This document shows, piece after piece, positions 33,039 to 47,764 of a stretch of 64,000 nucleotides of DNA; position 1 is the first letter of the stretch, and every line of letters starts with the position of its first letter. The notes under the pieces are model-generated. The model saw only the letters and a program-made list of their open reading frames with translations. It was not told the origin of the DNA and ran no database searches. This DNA is from Oscheius sp. JU75 (taxonomy: Eukaryota > Nematoda > Chromadorea > Rhabditida > Rhabditidae), in the NCBI GenBank assembly GCA_037178855.1, contig JASJZC010000006.1, positions 6,262,001 to 6,326,000 on the forward strand, written 5' to 3'. The position numbers and the translations under genes are program-made.

Positions 33039-35941
33039 CTGAAAACAGAAACCGTAAACTCAATGCCAGAGAAAAGGGAAGTTATCTTATTGTCGTGACT
33101 GTACTTCGATTCTTATACCAACGCCCTCTCGAGGACAGCCGTAAACGGGAGAATGCTCCGTTTCTGATTCTCACTCTTAATTTCTGCCTCTTGATTTTCA
33201 CACTGGCCACAAAGTTCACTCCATTCTCAAGGTCTCGAGGCTTACTCAAAGCATTGCAAAGGCCATTAGGATTTGAAGAAGAGCTATTCCTTCTATCTTT
33301 AGCTTTCCATTTGGTAAGCTTGTTTCCGGTATATTTCCTGCTACGTGGCAAGTCATTCGACCGTCTTGTTTATGCCAGATGTTCGCCCCGCACAGCCGCG
33401 CGTACCCCTCTCTCTGTTCTCGCTCTCTGGATGTGAGAGAGTGTCTCTCTACCAACACAACTATTCTAGTGTCCGTGTTATGGAATACGGGTATGTCATT
33501 ACAAGAACCTTTTCTAACTACACTATCTATTGTAGTGTTTCTCTTACCATTTTCAATGTCAAGATACTTGTCTTTGAAAGAATCTTTTCTCATAATTTTC
33601 TATCTCTTTACCAACGTTTGAGTCTCCGCGGACCGTTAAGAAATCGTTGTTCAACTTGAAGCAGCAGGAACGGTTCAAAAACTACGCCTTGTGCATTTAC
33701 TGTTAGAACTGCCTTCTATTTTCCATATTCATCTCCTACTCGAGAATTCCACATTCTAAAACTAATTTCGTAGAACAAGAACAAGCTAGACTTCGGAAAA
33801 CAGTGTTATGTTCAGCAAACACAAGAAATCTGCTCTTCGAATTGCTGACACATTTTATTGTTAGCCCCTTCTTTAGGTAAGAACCAAGTTTTGTCAATAG
33901 CCTTACAAAAGGTGAAGATAAGATCGACCCGTCCAACTTTGGCCGATAAATGTCCGAGATCGAAGTAATCTTTGTAGCTCTTATTCCGTGTTCGCTTGAC
34001 TGGCAGCTATCAGACACTACCATCTGTCAAAATGTCCTAAGAAATGTCAATTGATCATCGCTTCTCCTCTCCGCTCGCGCTACAAATGCGAACAGTTTCG
34101 AAACAATATTTCTGTTCTGACTCTGACCTGTCACTGTCTCTCTCTCAGTCAGACCAATCATGTCTCTCCATCGATATAATAACTGCCCCGTTTGGCTACA
34201 AACCATCCTTTGCGCCTATTGTTTCCTAATTCTTACCCTTGTAGCCACTACCCCAAGGGCATCTGAACGGTCCGGTGAGATCATTTTCTTTTAGGTCGGC
34301 TGTAGTGAATAGAGACGATGAGCCAGACACACACACAGAAGGCGTTTGAATCACTGTAGCCTCTCTCCCAGTCACACACACAGTTATCGCCAATATAATG
34401 ATTGCAAATCCAATGCCGCGAAAGGTGTCATCAAATTCGAAATTCTCTTTTCCCCACAATGGAGCCTTGTGTGTGTGTGTGTGTGTGTATGTAGACAAAC
34501 AGTGAGCGAGGACGGTCAGCTTCGATTTCGGTAAACCCGTCATTTTATCGTTTAGGAGTCGCTAGACAGTTCGGGAGCAAGATGGACGTGTGGGAGAACA
34601 GTTCGTGCTCTTATCATCTTTCGATCAGCTGACAGACGTGAGTACTCAATCGTAACCTTTTGTTGGGAAAGATTCGGTTCTACAAGTTTGGCTGATGTCT
34701 CGTTGGGGATAGTTGGCTTACAAAGAGTAGTTGCTGGGACAAAGTAACTGTGACAAATTGCCAATTTCGGCTTCAGGCACACCTTTGAGCCTTTAGAACT
34801 AGACCAGCCGTCCTTTTGCTTTCAATTTGCATGGTGCTCACAGAGGCCATCACAGAAACCATCGCGCTTCAGATAGTAGAAGCTACACGAAGGATACTTA
34901 TTACAAAAAAAAATAATTTCTGTAGTCAATATAAATTACTTAATCAGAGATCTGTAATTTTTGTTACTTCCAATTTCTTTGGAAACAAGTACAATAAATA
35001 GAGGTTTCTGCTGCAGTTTGGGATTTGTGTACAACTACCGAAATGGTCTCCATCAGCCAAACAATTGCATTTTTTCTTTTACCACTACGCTTCCGAGAAA
35101 GTTGCTCTCTGAAGCCTATAAAATTTAGTGTTCGACTCTAAATCTGTATTTTCTCTCTTCCAAATTTTCTTTTCGAGCAGTAAGCATACCTCTGACTCGA
35201 TTTTGACACATCGAAATCAATGTTACTTCTTCTGAATTCTCATTTTTTTTCTACTTTTCACTCTATTTTCTCACAAAGTCTCGAAGATAAAGAGACGAAA
35301 CATTACATGATACTCACCTTCTGCGCCGACTGTTCCAATGCCACAGAGTATTTTCTCGCCTCTATTTGGGCCAACATTCCTGCAGAAAAGAATAGAAATC
35401 GGTTCATTTTTCCATGGAAATACTGCTTCGACTCGAGAGAATAGGCTCTGCTGAAAGACAATCGATCCCTCTCACCCTCGGCCCTTGACAACCCTTCGTT
35501 TTCCCTCCCGATTTTCAGGTATTTCTTTGGCCTTTCTTCCCAATATCCCCCAAATATTTGAAGAGAAAAAGAGACAAATGAAAATTCATTTTCACAAGCC
35601 ACACATAAAATCTGAGTAAGTTTAACGATACGAAAACAGTCAATGACTCACAAAACCTAAATGTGGAGGGGGAACTAAGGTCAAAATAATACATTTTACG
35701 GGGGTTTTTATAAATATTTTTGGGTGCCAGTGGAGTAGTAGGTGTATAGAGAATTAGAAGAAAAAGACCTGCCATTTTAGAGAGAGAAAGAAAGAGACAT
35801 TTTACCTTCCGGAATAGAGACAAAACCAGTATTTTATACAAGAGCACGAGGACGAAAAATAGGTGTTTGGGGATGACTAGCACCGGGAAAACATTCGTTT
35901 TTGAGGGGAGGAGGCAGGAAGAAGTTGGGCAAGAAAAGAGC
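33039..35941. other. Intergenic region between nhx-5 and bet-1
   Basis: It probably holds the first exon and promoter of nhx-5 at its left side and the 3' UTR of bet-1 at its right. No other gene is supported. A GT microsatellite lies in the middle, with a shorter CA run at about 34327-34337 that could pair with it. Confidence 0.45.
34468..34489. repeat. (TG)n microsatellite
   Basis: An uninterrupted TG dinucleotide run of about ten units in intergenic DNA. Confidence 0.9.
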
Positions 35942-38900
35942 TTAGAAGTTAGCCTCAAAGTTGGCCATCATTTCCATTTGACTCGTCATGTCGATGTCGT
36001 TGTCACGCTCGCGTTGCAGACGCTCCCGTTCCTAATTTTACTCGTTATTAAAATAGAAAAAAAGGATAAAAACCTGTTCTCTGAGAAGAAGGAGACGAGC
36101 CTGTTCGTCCTCTTGCTGCTGAAATCCGTAGGGCTGGACAGGAGGAGGAGGTCTTCTGACCTCACCGCGATCTTCGCGCATCTTTCTCAGGCGTTCCTCT
36201 TCCATTCGCTGGGCCTTGATCTGAAAATGGAACTTTAATTAAGACTAGCTTGTATCATTCCCGAAATCACCATTTTCCCCTGTTTTGTTGATACTTTTCA
36301 CGAATCATTTTACCAAGAATAAAGTGCGAACAAAATACATTTTGCCCAGGCTGTTCCCAATCATTTCCACTTGATATTGAATTCAGTGTCTAGCATTTAC
36401 TCCATTCTGATAAAAAATCCATGAGCGAAGCCAATAACCAATGTGCACAACAGGTGGTTGGCTGAGGGCAAGCATTTTTACTACTCATTATTCATTGCAA
36501 CAAAAACATGCTTCCTCGTACATTTATGTTCATTTCTCACAAATATGTAGTTTCTCGTTCAAATAAGTCCAAATATCTCTTTTCATTGAACCAGTGATCG
36601 TTGCTGTTTGCTAGTTTACTGCCCTTTATCACTTCCTCCCAAAATATGTTTCAGTACTCGTTCCACTCGCAGTATTCTCTTCTCTTTTCAATATACTTGA
36701 GTACGAGCAGCCTCCTTATCCCGCATGTATCATTCTTTTTTACGCAAAACAAACCTTTTCCTCCTTGGACTTGTTCTTGTTCACGAACTGTTCGAACTGA
36801 TTGGTGATAGACACCGGTTTCGGCATGTCAGGGGCCGTAGTCGGGAGCAGTTGATCCAGAATAGATTCACCTGCATTTCGTCGTTCATAACACGTATAGG
36901 ACGAAACAAACCAATTCCGGCAGCACTGACTGGTTTCGGGTTCTGGAGGAGGGGCTTGGCACCCTCATGAACCACCGAAGACGAGACCACCGGTGCGATT
37001 GGCGGAGCTAAAACTTCTTCATAAAACAATAGAAAAAAATCGAAACTCACCGGGATTTGCGACTGGAATAGGTTTCGGTTGTTGAATTGGCTGTCCGGGC
37101 GGCGGAGTCGGTGTTCCAGAGACGGCTCCGCTACCATTAACTCCCTTTCCAATGGCCGGCTTGCCATTAGTCTTCGGCTTCGGGGCTCCTCCACGTCCTC
37201 CGGTCATTTCATCCTCGCGTGGACCTACAGTAAACCATTGTTAGACATGTCTCTACTACTTTTTGGGCCCCGACACGCTCTCCGCTCTCAATGTCCTGAA
37301 ACCGAGGATGGTCAGATTCATTTTCCGGCTGACCATCCTCTGAAAAACAGTAGGGAAAGAAAGAGAAGACGCTTCTTATTAACGGATAAACGAAGATAAA
37401 CTAATACAATTCGAATACGATTAAGGAGGGGGTTTTCGTAAAGCGGCAGGGAGAGAGATGTTGGCGAGAGAAATACAATACAAAGGGAAATAATGCCATG
37501 AAGAGACCTTGGGTTAAGCACAGGGAAGTTTGTGGTACGTGGAGAACAAGTGGGAGACGCCAATACCCGCTCGGTTTAGGAACTTGCGTAAGGTAATATT
37601 TCGTGAGCTATTTTCGGTACTGTATATACAGACAGGGGGAGATAACTATGACAAAGAAGAAGAGAGGCGGGCGGCGGCCAGGGGGGCTGCAGGTCTCTTA
37701 GTGTCGGACACTCACAGATGAAAGCCACCCCCAAACCGCCAGAGGGCCCGGAGCGTCCGGACATCGAGAGAGCGAGAGCCCCCCTTTTATCGTGCCCCGC
37801 CTAACCTGAATCAGAATCCGAGCTGTCGCTATCGCTGTCGGAACTGTCGCTACTGCTGTCGCCGTCAGACGACGAGTTCGAATTGGCGCCCGTGGCTGCG
37901 GCAGTCGGAGCCGTAGGTGGTCTTCCCTGCGTAGAGGCTCGCTGCTGTTGAACATCGACTAAAACAGGAGAATTATTGGAGGAAAAGGGCTAAATGAGCT
38001 CGTTCATTGATCCTTCGGTATAGTATAAATTCATGACGATGAAAACGATTATCTTTCGACCAAAATGAAGTTGAAAATGATGAATAAGCGAGCACAAACA
38101 GTGCAGAAAAAAACTTTCTGTAGAAAGTTTCCTATTCGCAAACTTTAAGCAAGAAAAGTGGTGAGAGTATGTGCAGTTGAACAGAGGGAAAGAAAGACCA
38201 CGATACTACACATGACTGTACCATTTTTAGAAGAGGATGACTCTCCGGGCGGGATGCCACCCAGCTTCTTTAGCTGATCTTCAAGGTCGCGTTTACGCGA
38301 TGAGATTTCGGATGCCGACTTCGGAACTGAAACCATCGTCATTGGGATAGCAGTACCCTCCGAATGTTAGTTGAAGTTAGTTCCGTTACCGGGGTAGTTT
38401 TTTTTTTTTTACATAAAAGAGCAAAAACTCACGAGCTCCAGGTTTTCTTCCCTTCTTTCGTAGATAGGCTTGAACATACGCCTCCAGTTCCCTCAAAGTC
38501 TTCGGATTCAACGTCTCAAAGTCGATTTCAATCTCCTCGGGATTGAAGTCGTGCAACGGCTCACGGCTCTCGATAATGCTGACGACAAGATGCAGCTGGT
38601 CACCGGGCAGTTTGTTTATATCGAGGCTCAGCTGTCTCTTCTCGTCGTAGCTCATCGGCGTGTTGGCATGCTCGTCGCCAGAGTCGAATTCGGGATAGGT
38701 GTCGCGCCAAGGCTTCGGGTTGACTACCTGCAAGAATAATTTGTAAAATAGAACGAAAGAACAGGTTACCTTCGGCTTGTTCTTCGATCCCGGCTTCCTT
38801 CCCCTTCTGGCTGGCTGTGGAACGTCAGAGACTGGCGGCGGTGGAGCAACCTTCGGCGTCGGCTTGATTTCTCGTTTCGCAGGCGGTGACATTGGCATTC

Positions 38901-41900
38901 CGTTCGACGTAGGCGACTCTTCCTTGATACGGCCAACCGGAGTACGTTGTAATGCTCTCATGGCCGGACTGGGCTGCGGAAGCGCTGCTCCCAACGATGC
39001 CAGAAGATTTTGGGCGTTGGCGAAGACGGAGTGCGGGATCGAGTAGCTCGTGCCGCCGACTCTGGCCTCCAGACGCTTCATCTTAACTTCGAGCAGCACC
39101 TTGTTAACGTCGTTGACAGAGTTCACCTTCTCTTGCAAGCCCGAGAGAGCCTTCGAGATCTGGAAATAAATTCTGTACTTTTTTCTAGCATTTTTGTGGC
39201 CTCTTCTAAGGATTCCTTTGCACAAAAATTCAACGTTTCGTATCTAAACGTCTTGAACTATCTAAAAACTTGTAATATTCATACGAAGAAGGACAGATTC
39301 TATCTCTCACCTCGACCAGCAAAACTTCCATCTTCTCGTCCTCATCGAGTCCGTCAACAGCCACCGAGAGCTCTGGCTTGTGCTCGAACATCTCCTCATC
39401 GTCGGCAGGCAAATGCGCAAATTTGTCCTCGAAGATCTTCAAAATCTTCTTTCCGTGCATGTGAATGGGATCCGCGGGTGGATTATACTTGAAGCAGTTG
39501 TTGCACATCAGCCTCACATCTTCCGCCATCTCTTGCGCGTTCAGGTACTGCTTGTAGTCGTACTTCTTCTTGATCGTACCCAGATCCATCGGCTCGGCCA
39601 CAATATCGTAGTAATCGAAGAGTTTCAGTCCCTCCACATCTACTGGCTCCAAGAAGGGCCAGTTGAACTCAGCGTTCCTAAAAAAAAACATATGATACTT
39701 GGCTTCAAATATATTGCACTTTTTGCTCAAGAGATCGTGAATAATCTTCTGACAGCACTTCATCGATTCCGTGATTTTCCCCTTGAAACGTGCCGGCATC
39801 GTGGCCCAGTCCGTAGTCGTGTGTGGTCTCTTGATCGGTCTCGTACTTTCTCGCCTATTAACAACCTAAAAACTGAGATTATCACATGAGAACAAGAGGG
39901 AGCCCAACCTTGGCACTGTCGTCTTCTAAACCCGTAGTTGTGTCAGCTTTCCTCTTCACTCCCTTCAGCGTTTTGCTCACCGGCACAGGAGTGGCCTGAA
40001 ATATTTTTTTTTTCTATTTATTTTCAGGAAGAAAGTACCGTGGTGATGAGATCCGAAGTAGATGGCTTGACGTCTTCGGTGAGGAGATCATCGGCGATTG
40101 AAGAGCTGTCAGCTGCACCTTTCTGCACGGAGACGGACGATTCTCTCGACGCTGAAATTGCTAAAAATAAAACTTAGCCATCAACTCTTTGAGCTAAATG
40201 TTAAACGGAACCAAACACCACTACTTGTAGGCAGCACAACGAGTACAACAGTAAAATGGATATAGAACAGGCAGAGAGGTCCATTTTTGAGATTTAGGAA
40301 AAGGAGTGATTAGTTCCGAGGATTTGCAAAAACTGGACCTCGAAGAGTGGCATTATGAAAATGGTCAAGAATACGGTCAGTCGAGTCTTCACTCCCACCT
40401 CGGCCTACGGAGCTTCCTTTTTTTGGTCCTCCTGCTCCCTTCTTCGCGTTTCCCTTCGGGCCGCGCTTGTTCGACGGTCGGGGGATCTCCTGCTCCTGAA
40501 AATTAACTACTTTATACTGAAAACTTCTAGATATTTTATTGAAACTGTTTTTGTGTCTCTCACTCTTTCCCCAATCAAAATTTCTGTACTATCTGTCGTA
40601 AGTGTACCTCCTTGGGCATTGTCCGTATCAAGTCTTTGAACAATGTCTCTAAATTTCTGGCCATCAGTGTCACGTCGTCTTCTGCCTCGTTGTACGTGTA
40701 GCAGTTGCTGTACACGGTCAGGAAGTCCTGAAAAAGGGAAAATGACTCACTGGATCAGGTGCTTTGGCCATCTTGTTGAGAATAAACTGCTCGAGATCTT
40801 TAGCCATCGTGACGACGCCATAATGCGGCGGATTGTAGGTGTAGCAGTTATTGAACATCGTCATGATGTCCTATAACGGCAGAATGAAAAATGGAGGTTG
40901 TAACCACAATTAGTACTGGAGGAGAAAGAAAATCAAATAGCCACGAGACGAGAGAAATAGATGCGAAATGAATGAAAACACCGGAACAGATCTCGAACGC
41001 TTTTTTGGGGTGGTACATTGTGGTTACAACCTGTTACTTTTTTGGGTTCAGCGCTTTGTTTCTCTCGAGCAGATTATTCTTATCAACCTACGAAAGAATC
41101 TCTTCGTTCATATAGGGAAGAAATTCCTTTACAGGATGGCTTGTTTAACACGGTTTTATCCCATAATGACCACGAGGGAGACGTTTAAAGAAGCGTGAAG
41201 GAACCAAATGGTCAAAGCCAGTGGACGGGTTAGAAAGAACAGTCGAGATAGTAGGATATAGAGGGAGGAAATGAAGGTGAATGAGGCTATCGAACGTTGG
41301 ACACATGGTATGGAATTCTGGTTCTTCTTGACAGATTTCATACTCGTTCATTACCAAAAAAGTCCATACCACGGTTGAAAAAGAGAAAGTGGAGAAAAAT
41401 GAAGGGAATAGAGTTTAACCCACAAATGTAGACCCAACTGGTTCGAAATATGTTCCGGTGACAGGCAAACACGCACAAACACAAATAGAGTGAAATTAGG
41501 CAAAGACTGAGGACGCGGGATGCTAGGACAAGAGACCAAGAAAAAGAAGGGCTGAACAAAAAAACTTACCTCCATGCATTCGGTGGCCGAATTGTAATAG
41601 CAGTTCTTCAGTCGCTTCTCGATCGAACCGAGATCCATGGGTCGCTTGATAATCTTGTGATAGTCCTAAAATATTGAGGTGTACGGGAAAGGCTAGAAAC
41701 ATACTACAAGCGCCAGTTTAACAGTGTCCACAGGCATATTGAACGGCCACGAGTGCTTGTGCTTCTTCGTGTCTCTCAAGACGACATTTAATAAATAGTC
41801 CAGCTGATTCGTGTGTCTTGTGGGCTTCCCAATTGGCGGTATGACACGCGGCTGAACAATTCCATTCACCGGTTCCTGAATTTCAAGTACTTTTGAAATT

Positions 41901-42069
41901 AGACAAAAACCTGTCTAGGCGTCGCCCAGGGATTTTCGGCAGGAACGGGAGCCTCGTTGGTACCCTCTGCAGCCTGGGAGGTCTCGTCGTCGATGGTCAG
42001 ACCATTCTCCGCCGGGGCTTCTGATGTACTAACCCCGTCGTTGTTAATAAGAGGATCATCAGAGGACAT
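35942..42069 (-). CDS. bet-1: BET double-bromodomain chromatin reader with alternative BD1 exons
   Basis: Nuclear acetyl-histone reader (BRD2/3/4 family). Exons: 42069-41911, 41875-41705, 41665-41570, either 40870-40751 or 40727-40608, 40495-40399, 40151-40039, 39995-39909, 39865-39720, 39677-39311, 39159-38770, 38727-38433, 38326-38222, 37958-37806, 37224-37051, 37007-36912, 36870-36755, 36220-36074 and 36031-35942; about 973 residues. BD1 has the WPF shelf ([10 protein letters not shown]), [14 protein letters not shown] and the acetyl-lysine Asn in NCYTYN. BD2 has [32 protein letters not shown] and NCFKYNPP. An ET domain follows ([17 protein letters not shown] to [15 protein letters not shown]), then a Ser/Asp-rich tract. 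The C-terminal [15 protein letters not shown] and [15 protein letters not shown] match the P-TEFb-interacting end of long BRD4. An acceptor (TTGCAG) lies 14 nt before the ATG, so trans-splicing is likely. Confidence 0.95.
40608..40727 (-). other. bet-1: bet-1 alternative exon B of bromodomain 1
   Basis: A 120-nt, phase 0-0 exon after CCCTTTTTCAG, ending before GTACACT. It encodes 40 residues starting [18 protein letters not shown] and ending RTMPKE, the same structural elements as exon A. The acceptor is only 23 nt from exon A's donor. The sequence around the BC loop is closer to vertebrate BRD4 BD1 than exon A is. Confidence 0.85.
40751..40870 (-). other. bet-1: bet-1 alternative exon A of bromodomain 1
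   Basis: A 120-nt, phase 0-0 exon after GTTATAG, ending before GTGAGTC. It encodes 40 residues starting [18 protein letters not shown] and ending AKAPDP: helix B, the BC loop with the acetyl-lysine-binding Asn, and helix C of BD1. It is homologous residue for residue to the exon that follows it and can splice in phase both from 41570 and to 40495. Confidence 0.85.
40895..41032 (-). promoter_or_regulatory. Intronic hairpin upstream of bet-1 exon A
   Basis: AGGTTGTAACCACAAT at 40895-40910 and its exact reverse complement ATTGTGGTTACAACCT at 41017-41032 form a perfect 16-bp stem around a 106-nt loop. A further GTAC/GTAC pairing (40913-40916 with 41013-41016) extends it past a small bulge. In the transcript the 3' arm ends 24 nt before exon A's acceptor, where branch point and pyrimidine tract should be. 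A role in exon choice is inferred. Confidence 0.7.
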
Positions 42070-44849
42070 TCTTGTCCTGATACCTGCAAGATGGCAAATT
42101 AGGAAGAGAAGTGCAATTCAAGAGTAAAAGCAAATAGATGCAATGCGAGAGTAAAGTAACTGCTCGGAACATGAATTTTCCGAACGACTGTAAATGGAAA
42201 AGTGGAAGAACGATATCTGCGCGAGAAAAGCAGCCATTCAAAATCATGTTTTCCCGTAATGTTCGTTTAATAACTCAGCAGAATCCTGAAAAAAAACATT
42301 GGAAAATCAGCAAAAAAAACAAGAGTAGAAGCGCAAAACAAGCGTAGATAATTTGAATGAAAGAAACGGGCGGGAAAGCAAAGAGGCGTTCGCGTAAGGT
42401 CGCCCAATGGGCCGGGGACACAAAGCAACAGGAGGGCACACGCCGTAGTACTACGCTTAGTAAGAGCCGACGACCAAAAGGGAGAATGGGTACAAAGACG
42501 AACAGGTAATTTCCTAACAAAGAATCGATACGGAATGCTGTTGCAACAAAGGGCGACAGGTGAAAGTGATGGACTTGTTGTCATTCCCACCTCCCTCGGG
42601 CGGAAAATGCCATCTATTCAACAAAGATCATTGCGTGGACAGTTTCGAGAAGGCATGGAAAGAAAAGGATCAACGGGTTTCATGTGTTGTTTTGGATGGG
42701 AACGATGACCTTATTTGGCAAGGACAGCATGAAAATACAGGATTTCGAATGAAAGATTGGAAAACGGCTTCTTGCAACTTGTTTGGGGATATCTGAGGTT
42801 TTGGAACGGATAAAAACAAGGCTTGAAATGAAAGAGACGAGGTTTTTGATCAGGCCAAATGGTTTTCACGTCTCGAGTTGTTTGAAGCCTGTTAATCGCT
42901 GTTTGCAAACGGAAACAAGTAAAGGAGTAAGAAAAAGAACTTCGCAGTCTGCAAAAATAGTGAAACTTGTGATTTTTCCATTGTAAAACCTCGTTTTTGT
43001 CCAAAGATCATCAAATGACGTCATTGGGATCTTACAAAAGCGGATCTGAGCAAACTTTCACATAAAGATTCGGAGAAATATTAATATGTCATAGAGGCTG
43101 CGAAAAGGTCAAAAATCGTTTCTAAAATCGAAATCTAGAACAAAATCGATGAATTACGCACAGCGGCCCTCGGACTGCAAATGTTGCGAAATTTCATAGT
43201 CGGCTTTCTTGATTTTCGCGATTCTCATGATTTCTTGATCTTTTACCGTGTAGACGTACCAAAAAGACAGTAGAAGAGAAGGGCACATTGAGCGGGCCCG
43301 GAATCGATAGGTGTTCTGTAGGAGAGGCTAGCGAGTAAAGCAACGTGAAATTGTGGGATTTCTATGCTTTTTCTGCATCTATTTGGTGCTGTTTGTTCCT
43401 GAAATTTTTAGAGATGTTTTATGATCTTTTTTCCCCAATTTTGCTCTAGGCTAGGACTGACAGCCCCCTGGATCTAGGAGAAAACGCGACGCGAGCGCGC
43501 GCGCATGAGTCACCCGAAAAGCGGCGTCAGACGAGGAGACACTGCCGTCGATCGATCTACCTAGATGCAAGTGAAAAGAAAGAGAGCTCGGCAGAGAGAT
43601 TATGCACTAGAGCGATGGCACAGACAGACGCCAGTCTCTGCGTGTCTAACACCGCGTCATGGGACACGAAACTAGCACGGGGAGTGGCGAAATCCGGCCG
43701 GGGAGGCCCAATTTTCTGTGGAATCAGTGATGGAAAGTTGCCAAAAACCCTAAGGCATAGACTTGCCTCGGAATAACCATTTTGACATGCAAAAAAGCAT
43801 CGAAAAAGGCCTGAAATTGCGAGAAGGCCAAGCAGCAGCAAGGACGACGACACGCGACACAGACCGCGCGCGCGGCTCACGTCCTACTTTCACGCTCTGA
43901 AACTGTTAGAACCCGGATTTTGGGCTGGAACAGCACTTTGTTGACTACGTATCCCCTGGCTACTGTCATTCTCCACCTATCCGTCACGAAAAGACCGCGC
44001 GAGAAGCGTATTGTCGGCCGCAAGCGGGGCAGTCGTGGGTAGGAAATGACAACAGCCCACACGCACGCGTCTCACTGCCCTCTATGCTGTGATTGGTCAG
44101 TGCTAGGCGATGGCTTCCGACGCGTCGCGGTCGACCCAATTGTTATAGGCGGCACGGACTCGCAGCGACAAGGATTACGGTCAATTCGAACTGAAGAATA
44201 CTTTGAATTCGACAAAACGTATTCTAGATCACTAAACTTGGCATTCGCCTAGAAACAACCACAAAAAAACCTGGTACTGCTAAGCTTTTGTTTCATCGGG
44301 GTAATCTTGTAAAATGACTCCATCTTTTTATTTTACTGTTTTTTATGATACCATCTTTTCGCAGTAATTTGACACTTTTCTCAGCGAAATCAGAGAAAAA
44401 CAATATAGAAAAATCAAATAAGAAACGCAGAGAAGGAACAAAACGGAGCTGGACTTTCAGGTTTCCCACCCATGCTCATCTCAGAATCCCTTTGTGCACG
44501 GATTCAAACTAAACTCGAATACGTTTTCTCATTATCTTGTGCCTCTTGCTTTTCATTTTCATTTTCCTTTAGCTTGTTTTTGCTGCTAAACTACTACAAC
44601 AACGTTTGAAACTACACACAAACGATTGTAGAAGTTATGTGTTTTGCTCTTCTGACAAGTCATTACGCCTTACAGTCAGCTTCAGGATTCTCCGTTTTCT
44701 AATTATTTTTTTTTTTGCTTTTTGCTTCTCCAGCAATAATCTGAAACCTTTCATTGCTGTCTATAATCGAACAACCTTCCATTCACTAATGTCTGTATAA
44801 TCAACTTTCAACTTTTAATCTTCATTTCACGTAGAGCTTTCATTTCCAG
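42070..44849. other. Divergent promoter region between bet-1 and ruvb-2
   Basis: About 2.8 kb between two divergent, probably trans-spliced genes. It includes a GC-rich patch (GCGAGCGCGCGCGC near 43490-43503) next to ATGAGTCAC, an AP-1/SKN-1-like word. Open frames around 42560-43000 and 43560-44250 lack family matches and I do not call them. Confidence 0.4.
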
Positions 44850-46472
<1,623 letters not shown>

Positions 46473-46617
46473 TCTACCTCTTTCCCCCGTTGTTAGTCCC
46501 CCGATACTCATTGTTAATACGTTGTTACGTTCCCGATGACTATTTCTGTTACTTCAGCTTCATTTCAACGATTAAAATTCAACAAAACACTAGAGAAATT
46601 CTAATAACAGAAGGAAT

Positions 46618-47446
46618 CTAGACGAGATCCTTAAAGGAGCGACGGGCCTTGTCCTGCAAATTGCGTGATTGTAGAGAAATGGGGAAAAGAAATACCTTGT
46701 AGAAATAGTCTGGTTTTTCGTCCCACAGACCAAGATCCCGTTCGCGATTCAGCTCGTCTTGCTTGTTATAGTTGTGATAGGTCAGCAGGTACTTGATTCT
46801 CTTGCACAGCTCGTGCCAGCGTCTCGGCGCGTTGTTCTTCAACTTGTCCGCGTAGAGATTACGGTAGTGGATGAGTTTAATCAGCTCGTTAGCTCTGTGT
46901 TGACCGGGGAAGCCGCGCAGCCAACTCGGAGCATGGTACTGAAAATATTTACCATTTTTCTCCACTAAAATGGTTTAAAATTACCTGAAGTTGCGCCGGA
47001 TGCAGGCTGCCATCACCCAGGAGATCAATATAATCGTTTTGTCCAAATCGGGCCTGCGATTCGCGCCAATTGTTTCGGACTTTGTATTCTGGACGGGCGA
47101 CAGGGACTTTGCAGTCGGGGATACGGGGAAGAGCATCAGCTCCCGGACGGTGGTAGCGGTAGACGTAGCCAGCATCCGTGGGACGGGCGGAGGACTGAAT
47201 ATTACCGGATTATTTACGGTTTGGTGTATGGAAACCAAGAGTCAAATATCGGGTGTGACAATCTGAGTAAGTACATTTCTTTTCCGGTCATTTCTTGTGA
47301 AATAAAACAAAAAAATTGATAACACTAACCTTCTCCCTATCGTCGACTACTCTTGGAACACTGCTTCGATCGTGAAATAGTCTGACTGCGCCCGCTGGAA
47401 CCGTCGTGATACATCGACCCAGAAGACTGGGTTTCGCCGTGATCAT
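46618..47446 (-). CDS. mrpl-51: Mitochondrial large-subunit ribosomal protein L51
   Basis: Component of the mitochondrial 39S/54S ribosomal subunit. Exons 47446-47330, 47194-46985, 46938-46696 and 46653-46618 encode 201 residues. The basic N terminus (MITAKPSLLGRCITTVPAG) fits a mitochondrial targeting peptide. The conserved core matches human MRPL51: NNWRESQARFGQNDYIDLLG, then HPAQLQYHAPSWLRGFPG and LCKRIKYLLTYHNYNK. A C-terminal extension of about 30 residues (WDEKPDYFYK onward) is absent from the short human protein. The ATG lies directly on a GTACAG acceptor, 318 bp downstream of the ints-6 stop, so it is probably the second gene of an operon. Confidence 0.9.
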
Positions 47447-47764
47447 CTGTACACAATCAGCTATATATTCTCTACCAATAACAAAGAGTAAAGATGGTCT
47501 TTCAACCACGAGTCGAAAAGAAAACGGTAAGAAAACTTAACATTTAACCCTTGAGATCACAACAAAGTTTTGAAAAGATTCACACGATGAGCAAACCCGT
47601 AAAAATAGTTGAGGCACCGGTCTATTTATAAGGAGCACATAGGGACAGTGAGGGAGAAGGAATGTTTTGAGGAGACACCGAAAAGACCCGTAAAAAGTGG
47701 GTGTTTCGAAGATGAAGAGATCAAAGAGGGAAGAAAGTGGACTAGAAGGGTGTAGAGGGAAACG

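Noticed and set aside
35867-36238. 123-codon plus-strand frame
   Set aside because: Antisense of the last two bet-1 exons, whose product matches the BRD4 C-terminal motif.
42560-42986. Two overlapping plus-strand frames upstream of bet-1
   Set aside because: No domain, no splice signals; composition of ordinary noncoding DNA.
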